A stretch of DNA of 11,091 nucleotides. Origin: Desulfobacterales bacterium (GTDB lineage: Bacteria; Desulfobacterota; Desulfobacteria; Desulfobacterales; UBA11574). Under the pieces are notes generated by a model. The model was given only the letters and a program-made list of their open reading frames with translations. It was not told where the DNA came from and ran no database searches. Positions 6,094 to 11,091 of this stretch are shown in pieces (position 1 is the first letter of the stretch; each line of letters starts with the position of its first letter). The stretch is from positions 1 to 11,091 of the forward strand of contig JAQYVG010000109.1 in the NCBI GenBank assembly GCA_030145595.1. The letters run 5' to 3'. The position numbers and the translations under genes were made by a program.

Positions 6094-6218
6094 TGGAATA
6101 GTGGAACAGTGGAATTTTGGAATGATGGGTATAAATGTATTCTATCAATTACGATCTACAAAAAATGATGATTCTATCTTTTCCCCAATATTCCATTATT
6201 CCAACATTCCATCCTTCC
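6094..6218. repeat. Octad-built inverted repeat (element D)
   Basis: The left arm has TGGAATAG, TGGAACAG, TGGAATTT, TGGAATGA, TGGG (6094-6129) in strict 8-bp phase. The right arm has CCAATATT, CCATTATT, CCAACATT, CCATCCTT, CC (6185-6218). The GGAA/TTCC cores pair in register while the last two or three bases of most octads do not, giving a regularly bulged helix around a 55-bp AT-rich loop. It lies 72 nt after the pilT stop on the minus strand, in the 258-bp gap to the PilU-like gene. The remainder of that gap shows nothing recognisable beyond the ribosome-binding site. Confidence 0.6.
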
Positions 6219-6290
6219 GTTTGCAAATTGGCAAAGACCAATAAATATAGCAATTATTTTCAATTAGTTGTAGAATTTTCGAGACGTTAA

Positions 6291-7373
6291 TTATGCATCC
6301 GTGAAATCAGTAGGCGGATTTTTCAAAAAGGGCCTGAATTTGCCCTTGTCGTTGGCCTTCGTGTAGGCTTCGTCCCCGCCGATCCACCCTTTGTTGAGCA
6401 GATCCATGATAGCATCGTCTAAAAGCTGCATACCGTATTTCTTGCCGGTCTGCATCATGGAGTTGATCTGGTGGGTTTTGCCTTCCCGGATCAGATTGCG
6501 GACCGCCGCATTGGCGATCAAAATCTCCAAAGCGACACAGCGTCCTTTTTGATCGATCCGCTTGAACAGAACCTGTGCGATAACGGCCCGCAGTCCATCG
6601 GACAGGGTCGAACGAATCTGGGCCTGCTCGCTGGAAGGAAAAACTTCGATAACACGGTCAACGGTTTTGGGTGCGCTGGAGGTATGCAGGGTCCCGAAAA
6701 CCAAATGTCCGGTGGAGGCCGCTTCGATGGCCAGGGCGATGGTTTCCAGGTCTCTCATTTCACCCACCAGAATAATATCCGGATCTTCCCGCAGGGCCCC
6801 TTTTAAAGCGGCGGTGAACGACTTGGTATGCAGGCCGACTTCGCGATGGTTGATAATACAGCTCTGACTTACGTGGACAAACTCGATGGGATCTTCCACC
6901 GTGATGATATGATCCTTGCGAGTTTTATTGGCTACATCGATAATGGCGGCCAGGGTGGTAGATTTGCCGCTTCCGGTCGGACCGGTCACCAGGACCAGGC
7001 CTCGAGGAAGTGAGGCCAGCCTGGTACACACCGTCGGAAGACCGAGCATCTCGGCAGTCAGGATTGTCTCGGGGATCTGCCTGAAAACCGCTGCCACCCC
7101 GTATTTCTGCATAAAGAAATTTGCCCTGTACCTGGCCATGCCGGGAATTTCATAGCCGAAATCGATATCGCCGGTTTCTTCAAATACCTTAACCTTGTCT
7201 TCAGGTGCAATTTCATAAAGCATGCTTTTTAGATCATCATTTTCCAGAACTTTATATTTGATCCTTTCCATATCGCCAGTCAGCCTGAGGGCGGGCGGCT
7301 GTCCGGAGACAAGATGAAGATCGGAAGCACCCTGGTCATACATTAATTTAAAAAACGCGTCTATTCTCGCCAT
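6291..7373 (-). CDS. pilT: Twitching motility ATPase PilT
   Basis: 360 residues, the usual length of PilT, the hexameric ATPase that depolymerises type IV pili and powers retraction. The N-terminal PAS-like domain contains GASDLHLVSGQPP (15-27). The RecA-like core has Walker A GPTGSGKST (131-139), Asp box TVEDPIEF (158-165), Walker B DPDIILVGEMRD (197-208) with Glu205, and His box TGHLVFGTLHT (221-231). The PilT-specific C-terminal helix motif appears as AVRNLIREGK (290-299), corresponding to the AIRNLIREGK / AIRAEPG region needed for retraction. It begins one nucleotide after the divIVA stop, with GGGAG in the end of divIVA as a likely ribosome-binding site, so its translation is probably coupled to divIVA. 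No missing catalytic residue was seen. Confidence 0.95.
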   Translation of the reverse strand: MARIDAFFKLMYDQGASDLHLVSGQPPALRLTGDMERIKYKVLENDDLKSMLYEIAPEDKVKVFEETGDIDFGYEIPGMARYRANFFMQKYGVAAVFRQIPETILTAEMLGLPTVCTRLASLPRGLVLVTGPTGSGKSTTLAAIIDVANKTRKDHIITVEDPIEFVHVSQSCIINHREVGLHTKSFTAALKGALREDPDIILVGEMRDLETIALAIEAASTGHLVFGTLHTSSAPKTVDRVIEVFPSSEQAQIRSTLSDGLRAVIAQVLFKRIDQKGRCVALEILIANAAVRNLIREGKTHQINSMMQTGKKYGMQLLDDAIMDLLNKGWIGGDEAYTKANDKGKFRPFLKNPPTDFTDA

Positions 7374-7374
7374 T

Positions 7375-7890
7375 TCATTCTCCCGATTCTTTAGGTTGTT
7401 TTAAAATCTTCAATTTGGCATCTTCCTGGTCTAGAACTTCGGTCTCTTCTTTACCTAAGTCGAGGAATTTGGTATGGTTTTCCAAAATTGAACGGACTTG
7501 AATTTCGATCTGGATGCGCTGGCGTTTCAGTTCGGCAATATCTTCATGAAGCTGGGCCAGCCGGCTGTGGGCTCTGTTGAGAAGTTTTTCGGCTTTAACT
7601 TCAGCGTCTGCTATAATCAACTCGGCTGATTTTTGAGCATTTTTTTTCATGTGATCTAATACTTTCTGGGAGTTGAGCAGGGCACGTTTAAAGGTTTCTT
7701 CGCGCTGCCGGTAGCCCTTGTTTTCAAGCTTGAGCCGACTAATTTCATCTTGCAAGCTTATGTTATTGCTCTGTAATGATTTGAATGTATCGGCTATTTG
7801 TTCAAGGAATGCATCGACCTCACGTACATCAAAACCTCTGAAACTGATCTTAAACTGTTGCTGCTGAATATCAAGGGGGGTGAATTGCAT
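7375..7890 (-). CDS. divIVA: DivIVA-domain protein
   Basis: 171 residues from the ATG at 7890. The N-terminus MQFTPLDIQQQQFKISFRGF carries the DivIVA membrane-binding signature: Phe17 and Arg18 fall at the same positions as in Bacillus subtilis DivIVA, where they insert into curved membrane. EVDAFLEQ follows, and about 30-142 is a long coiled coil with a gap near 60-85. The tail (about 143-171) is charged and probably disordered. DivIVA proteins gather at strongly curved membranes such as septa and poles and recruit partners. A GTG six codons upstream (7908) is also possible, but AGGTG (7895-7899), 4 nt before the ATG, supports the shorter form. The gene follows yggT by 21 nt and leads into pilT by one nucleotide, so it may position the pilus motor; that link is inferred. 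Confidence 0.9.
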   Translation of the reverse strand: MQFTPLDIQQQQFKISFRGFDVREVDAFLEQIADTFKSLQSNNISLQDEISRLKLENKGYRQREETFKRALLNSQKVLDHMKKNAQKSAELIIADAEVKAEKLLNRAHSRLAQLHEDIAELKRQRIQIEIQVRSILENHTKFLDLGKEETEVLDQEDAKLKILKQPKESGE

Positions 7891-7911
7891 GATACACCTG
7901 TTTTTCACTGG

Positions 7912-8211
7912 TTACATAAGAGACATCGACAGCCTAAGCAGGCTATTGACAACAAAGTTTTGCAAAAAAACGACGCCAAGGATAACTATTATCGGAGAAA
8001 TATCAATACCGCCGAAACCAAAGGGGAATCGAGTGCGGATAGGATCTAAAATCGGTTCAGTAACGGTATGGATAAAGCGTACAATCGGATTATAGGGGTC
8101 AGGATTCACCCAGGACAGCACCGCCCGCGCCACAACGATCCACATGTAAAAAGTGAGAACATAGTTAAGGACGATGGCAACTGCCTTTAAAAAATTACCT
8201 ATGATAAACAT
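7912..8211 (-). CDS. yggT: YggT family membrane protein
   Basis: A 99-residue integral membrane protein with two hydrophobic stretches (about 8-33 and 70-92). Between them is the conserved YggT loop: ARAVLSWVNPDPYNPIVRFI (28-47), TEPILDPIR (51-59) and GGIDISPIIVIL (67-78). The family is widespread, including chloroplast and cyanobacterial relatives affecting nucleoid distribution and Gram-positive YlmG next to divIVA. The biochemical function is not settled, and some members have been linked to osmotic tolerance and membrane protein assembly. It is the first gene of the minus-strand block. AAAGG lies about 10 nt upstream of the ATG as a modest ribosome-binding site. The proximity of yggT, divIVA and proC is a recurrent arrangement in bacteria; here proC is divergent. 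Confidence 0.92.
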   Translation of the reverse strand: MFIIGNFLKAVAIVLNYVLTFYMWIVVARAVLSWVNPDPYNPIVRFIHTVTEPILDPIRTRFPFGFGGIDISPIIVILGVVFLQNFVVNSLLRLSMSLM

Positions 8212-8274
8212 ATATATAAAGACCTTTTATCTTTTGGGGCTAATTGCAGAGAAAAAATTTTATTGTAAAAATTA

Positions 8275-8303
8275 ATTATATTCTTGAAGATAAGTCAATA
8301 CAA
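8275..8303 (-). promoter_or_regulatory. Candidate sigma-70 promoter for the yggT-divIVA-pilT block
   Basis: On the minus strand, TTGTAT (8303-8298) is followed after exactly 17 bp by a perfect TATAAT (8280-8275). Transcription would start near 8268, leaving a leader of about 55 nt before yggT. The -35 matches the consensus in only three of six positions, consistent with an activated or regulated promoter. An alternative is TTGACT about 40 bp further upstream with a poorer TACAAA. Confidence 0.45.
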
Positions 8304-8315
8304 AAGACTTTTGTA
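8299..8315. promoter_or_regulatory. 17-bp palindrome over the -35 of the candidate yggT promoter
   Basis: TACAAAAG-A-CTTTTGTA is a perfect inverted repeat with a one-base centre and overlaps the -35 element at 8298-8303. A related half, GTATTTACAAAG, follows at about 8329-8340. The position suits an operator. AT-rich DNA makes chance palindromes more likely, so this is tentative. Confidence 0.3.
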
Positions 8316-8401
8316 ACTTCCTGTATTTACAAAGTCAACTGAATTTATTGGCTATTTGCTGTATAAACAATATAAAGGAAATAATCAAAAAAATCAACGT
8401 C

Positions 8402-8418
8402 TGTCACATTTTGTCACA
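8402..8418 (+). promoter_or_regulatory. Tandem TGTCACA motif, one helical turn apart
   Basis: TGTCACA occurs at 8402-8408 and again at 8412-8418, with TTT between, a 10-bp period. Identical heptamers on the same face of the helix are typical of a regulator binding as a tandem pair. No regulator gene is in the window. It immediately precedes the hairpin at 8418-8453. Confidence 0.3.
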
Positions 8419-8453
8419 AAAAGGGTAGGGGTGAATCGGTTCTGCCCTTTTTT
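8418..8453 (+). terminator. Terminator-like hairpin, possibly bidirectional
   Basis: AAAAAGGGTAG (8418-8428) pairs with CTGCCCTTTTTT (8442-8453) around a 13-nt loop, with one G-U pair in the RNA, ending in six T residues on the plus strand. Read on the minus strand the T-run is five. No plus-strand gene precedes it, since yggT lies on the other strand, so it either ends an unannotated RNA or shields the two divergent units. Confidence 0.55.
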
Positions 8454-8580
8454 ATTGATCTTGAGGTTTTGATTCCCATTTGGTATCTTCAGTTTTCAGA
8501 AATGCACGATGTAGACAAGATATTTCAGGCAAAATCATTGACATACTGAATATTCAGACGATAGAAAGATGTCATATCGC

Positions 8581-8618
8581 AAGCCCGTATCTCTCACAGG
8601 GAGTTTTAAGGGTTTTTT
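8581..8618 (+). terminator. Terminator-like hairpin upstream of proC
   Basis: AAGCCC (8581-8586) can pair with GGGTTT (8610-8615), enclosing a second stem CTCTC-ACA-GGGAG (8591-8603). The structure ends in a TTTTTT run (8613-8618). This could end a short RNA starting after 8490, or attenuate transcription into proC, which starts 125 nt further on. The structure is read from the sequence; the function is inferred. Confidence 0.4.
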
Positions 8619-8743
8619 AATGGTTTGAACGCATAATAGATTCAGTCAGTTAGCCCGAATATGCGCGACTTTTCAACACCAAAAGGGGTGCGCAGCTTGA
8701 GGGGATAATATTATTGACAACCGTTTAAGGAGGAATCGAATTA

Positions 8744-9589
8744 ATGTTAAAAGACAAAACTATCAGCATGATCGGAACCGGGAATATGGGGGAAGCCCTT
8801 GTCAGCGGGCTGATTTCATCGAAGTCAACCGCGGCCGAAAATATTATTTGTACGGATATTAGAGAAGATCAGCTTGAATCCGTAAAAGAAAAATATGGGG
8901 TCGCTGTAACGACAAACAATCTCGATGCGGTTGAAGCATCCGAAATTATTATCTATGCGGTCAAACCCCAGATCATCGCCCCGGTACTGGTCGAAACAGC
9001 ATCTAAGCTGGATATGAGCAAACTTGTTATCTCAATTGCGGCCGGCGTTCCTTTGGCCGCTATTGAATCTTGTCTGAAGAAAAAATTACGCCTGATCCGA
9101 GTCATGCCCAACATTGCCGCTTTCGTTAAGGAAAGCGCCACGGTCGTGGCGGCCGGAGAAAATGCCTCCCAAGATGACGTTAAAATGGCAATGGCCATCT
9201 TCGATTCCATGGGTAAAACCATATTTTTAAAAGAGAATGTTCTGATGGATGCCATAACGGGCTTAAGCGGCAGCGGACCCGCCTACATCTTTTTAATTGT
9301 CGATGCTTTGGCTGATGCCGGTGTCAAGATGGGGCTGGCAAGGCAGGACGCCCTTTTCCTTGCAACCCAAACGGTTTTAGGGTCTGCCAAACTGTTGATG
9401 GAGACCAAGGAACATCCCGGAAGGTTAAAGGATATGGTCACCTCTCCCGGCGGAACCGCCATTGCCGGCATTCATACTTTGGAAAAAGGAGGACTGCGCA
9501 CGACCCTGATGAATGCTGTTGAAGCCGCCACAAAACGCTCCCAGGAACTGGGTGAAATAATCACCAAAAACTTTTCCAATAGCAGTTAG
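8744..9589 (+). CDS. proC: Pyrroline-5-carboxylate reductase
   Basis: Catalyses the last step of proline synthesis, the NAD(P)H-dependent reduction of 1-pyrroline-5-carboxylate, in the cytosol. 281 residues, a standard length. The Rossmann dinucleotide loop is GTGNMGEAL (11-19), followed by AVKPQ (72-76), RVMPN (119-123), SGSGPAY (175-181) in the substrate-binding helical domain and the family signature PGGTAIAGIHTLE (235-247). The start is strongly supported by AAGGAGG (8727-8733), 10 nt before the ATG. It is divergent from yggT, with which proC is often co-directional in other bacteria. An AOR-family gene follows after 11 nt, so the two are probably co-transcribed despite no obvious shared pathway. 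Confidence 0.96.
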   Translation: MLKDKTISMIGTGNMGEALVSGLISSKSTAAENIICTDIREDQLESVKEKYGVAVTTNNLDAVEASEIIIYAVKPQIIAPVLVETASKLDMSKLVISIAAGVPLAAIESCLKKKLRLIRVMPNIAAFVKESATVVAAGENASQDDVKMAMAIFDSMGKTIFLKENVLMDAITGLSGSGPAYIFLIVDALADAGVKMGLARQDALFLATQTVLGSAKLLMETKEHPGRLKDMVTSPGGTAIAGIHTLEKGGLRTTLMNAVEAATKRSQELGEIITKNFSNSS

Positions 9590-9600
9590 AGGCTGAAATA

Positions 9601-11091
9601 ATGACACAATTTGAAATGAAAACGATTAAAACATTTGATTATGACCGGCCGGCGATTGAAAAAGGTTATGCCGGGCAAACGCTATGCTGCGATATTTCCG
9701 ATGCAGATATTTCAATCAAGCCGGTTACTGATAAAATGAAGGCGGTCTTTATCGGCGGCAAAGGATTTGATCTATGGTTGCTTTGGAATGCCGTAAGCGG
9801 CACAACCAAATGGAATGATCCTGAAAACGCCATCTGTATTGCCTCGGGCCCCATGGGCGGGACACCCATATATCCCGGTTCCGGAAAAAGCATTGTAACG
9901 ACTATTTCTCCCTTAACGGGATCCGTGATCGATTCTAATGTGGGAGGATATTTCGGCCCTTATCTGAAATTTTCCGGGTTTGACGCCCTGGAAATCAAAG
10001 GCAAAGCCTCCCAAGATATTGTAATTTTTGTTGATGGGATCAAAGGGCAGGTTCAGATTTTAGAGACTGTCGGGCTGCCGGATGACTCCTATGATCTTTC
10101 AGCGATACTGACAGATCACTTTGCCAAGGGTAAGCCTCGCAATATTTCAGTGGTCTCCACCGGACCCGGCGCCAAAAATTCTCTGATTGGATGCTTAAAC
10201 TTTACCTGGTACGATTTAAAACGAAAGCGGGCCAGGTACAAACAGGCCGGACGAGGGGGAATCGGCACCGTCTTTGCCGATAAAAAAATAAAAGCAATTG
10301 TGGCACGCTGGGACACGGTGACGGTCAAAACGAACAATCCAGCCGAGCCGGACGCATTAAAAGAGGTTGGACGCATGCACTCTAAGGAAATTGCGGCCCT
10401 GGATCCGAAACAAAACGAAATGGCAACCATTGGAACCACTTTTCTGGTTTCGATTATGAATGACTTTGACCTGCTGCCCGTGAACAATTTTCAGTACGGC
10501 CGCCATCCTGAAGCGGACAATATCGGTCAGGAAGTTTACCGGCGCATTTTTGACGCCGGGTATGACGGATGCTGGATGGGGTGTACGCTGGCCTGCTCGC
10601 ACGGCGTCAAAGACTTTGTTCCGCTGACCGGCCCGTACAAGGGGGTCAAAGTGTATGTAGACGGCCCGGAATATGAAACCGTTGCCGGCTGCGGTTCAAA
10701 CCTGGGCATCTTTGACCCTCACACCATTGTTGAAATGAATTTCTACTGCGACACCTACGGACTGGACACGATTTCAGTTGGAACCGGTCTGGCCTTTGCC
10801 ATGGAATGCTTTGAGATGGGCTTGCTCGATAAAACCCATACCGATGGCATGGATCTTTCTTTCGGCAACCGGCCGACCGCGCTTGAAATCGTGCATCAAA
10901 TGGCACAAGGAGAAGGTTTTGGCCACATCGTGGGTCAGGGTGTTCGCAAAATGAAGTCTGTTTTCTCTAAAGACTACGGCGCCGATCCTGATATTATGCA
11001 GGATATCGGTATGGAAGCCAAGGGACTGGAGTTTTCCTTGTACATGACCAAGGAGTCGCTGGCACAGCAGGGGGGCTATGGCCTGGCGCTC
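9601..11091 (+). CDS. Aldehyde:ferredoxin oxidoreductase family protein, 3' end missing
   Basis: The frame is open to the window edge, giving 497 residues of a family that usually runs above 600. AOR-family enzymes bind a tungsten bis-pterin and one [4Fe-4S] cluster and oxidise aldehydes to acids or, in BamB-type members, form part of benzoyl-CoA reductases. Visible landmarks: FIGGKGFDLWLLW (50-62), SGPMGGTPIYPGSGK (82-96), DSNVGGYFGPYLKFSG (111-126), AGRGGIGTVFADKKIKAI (216-233), GPEYETVAGCGSNLGI (355-370) and YGLDTISVG (386-394), the last two being pterin-binding motifs. The cluster cysteines are C324, C328 and C332, spaced Cx3Cx3C rather than the Cx2Cx3C of the archaeal AOR; the fourth Cys would be beyond the edge. 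AGAGG (9588-9592), 8 nt before the ATG, fixes the start. Substrate unknown. Confidence 0.92.
   Translation, partial: MTQFEMKTIKTFDYDRPAIEKGYAGQTLCCDISDADISIKPVTDKMKAVFIGGKGFDLWLLWNAVSGTTKWNDPENAICIASGPMGGTPIYPGSGKSIVTTISPLTGSVIDSNVGGYFGPYLKFSGFDALEIKGKASQDIVIFVDGIKGQVQILETVGLPDDSYDLSAILTDHFAKGKPRNISVVSTGPGAKNSLIGCLNFTWYDLKRKRARYKQAGRGGIGTVFADKKIKAIVARWDTVTVKTNNPAEPDALKEVGRMHSKEIAALDPKQNEMATIGTTFLVSIMNDFDLLPVNNFQYGRHPEADNIGQEVYRRIFDAGYDGCWMGCTLACSHGVKDFVPLTGPYKGVKVYVDGPEYETVAGCGSNLGIFDPHTIVEMNFYCDTYGLDTISVGTGLAFAMECFEMGLLDKTHTDGMDLSFGNRPTALEIVHQMAQGEGFGHIVGQGVRKMKSVFSKDYGADPDIMQDIGMEAKGLEFSLYMTKESLAQQGGYGLAL

Larger units (their letters stand above)
8212..8743. other. 532-bp divergent intergenic region, no protein gene seen
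   Basis: Separates yggT (minus) from proC (plus). The left part is very AT-rich and holds the candidate minus-strand promoter and a palindrome. The middle holds a tandem TGTCACA motif and a terminator-like hairpin. The right part holds a second terminator-like hairpin and a weak stem-loop (CACC 8677-8680 with GGTG 8687-8690) before the proC ribosome-binding site. I found no convincing sigma-70 promoter directly before proC. The unusual length and the orphan terminators leave room for a small RNA of roughly 100-130 nt. A possible promoter for it is TTGAGG (8461-8466), 17 bp, TATCTT (8484-8489); this is weak evidence. Confidence 0.4.

Noticed and set aside
1501..6218. CRISPR array or tandem-repeat locus
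   Set aside because: The periodic words are 7-8 bp, degenerate and arranged as inverted arms. There are no 23-47 bp direct repeats with unique spacers and no cas genes.
6471..7155. Several plus-strand frames opposite pilT, and similar ones opposite the PilU-like gene
   Set aside because: The minus-strand ATPases have every family motif in order. The opposite frames are antisense shadows without recognisable domains.
8538..8567. TTGACA (8538-8543) with TAGAAA at 18-bp spacing as a proC promoter
   Set aside because: The -35 is perfect but the -10 is poor, and transcription would start only a few bases before the terminator-like hairpin at 8581. A productive proC promoter there is doubtful.
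8569..8628. 19-codon frame that could be a leader peptide for proC attenuation
   Set aside because: It contains only one proline codon and no clear Shine-Dalgarno, and it simply overlaps the terminator-like hairpin. There is no sign of proline-codon-based attenuation.
8662..8694. Stem-loop TGCGC...GGTGCGCA upstream of proC as a riboswitch
   Set aside because: Only two short 4-bp helices with a large asymmetric bulge can be drawn, and no known riboswitch core was recognised.

Overview
The window looks like chromosomal DNA from a Gram-negative anaerobe of the Desulfobacterota, probably near Desulfobacterales. This rests on gene content: a tungsten-type aldehyde:ferredoxin oxidoreductase, a PilT/PilU retraction-motor pair, a folP-ybbR-coaX stretch, and divIVA with yggT next to proC. 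It also rests on the general style of the proteins. No tRNA, rRNA, CRISPR array, transposase or phage gene was found. The taxon is inferred and was not checked against any database.

Layout. 1-276 (+): C-terminal end of a leucyl aminopeptidase (pepA). 277-561: gap holding a GC/AT inverted-repeat element. 562-1428 (+): folP, dihydropteroate synthase. 1429-1787: gap filled by a large heptad-built inverted repeat, bracketed by a 15-bp near-identical direct repeat. 1788-2720 (+): a YbbR/CdaR-like protein with three repeats, without the diadenylate cyclase gene that commonly sits beside it. 2721-2973: gap with an octad-built inverted repeat. 2974-3738 (+): coaX, type III pantothenate kinase. Converging on it is an overlooked 48-residue gene at 3783-3929 (-), separated by an 18-bp perfect palindrome.

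3930-4122 holds another heptad-built inverted repeat. The minus strand then carries a five-gene block, read right to left: yggT (8211-7912), divIVA (7890-7375), pilT (7373-6291), a PilU-like ATPase (6032-4863) and a zinc-ribbon/pseudo-receiver protein (4773-4123). divIVA and pilT are separated by one nucleotide, so they are probably translationally coupled. A second octad-built inverted repeat lies between pilT and the PilU-like gene. The block suggests a polar or envelope-associated scaffold (DivIVA, YggT) made together with the twitching-pilus retraction motor and a possible regulator.

8212-8743 is a 532-bp divergent intergenic region. It contains a candidate promoter for the minus block with a palindrome over its -35, a tandem TGTCACA motif, and two terminator-like hairpins with no obvious gene in front of them. 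Rightward from it run proC (8744-9589) and, 11 nt later, an aldehyde:ferredoxin oxidoreductase family gene (9601 to the window edge, 3' end missing).

The most distinctive feature is not a gene. Most of the larger gaps hold an inverted repeat a short distance 3' of a coding gene. In four of these the arms are built from degenerate 7- or 8-bp words kept in strict phase. I do not recognise a named family for them.
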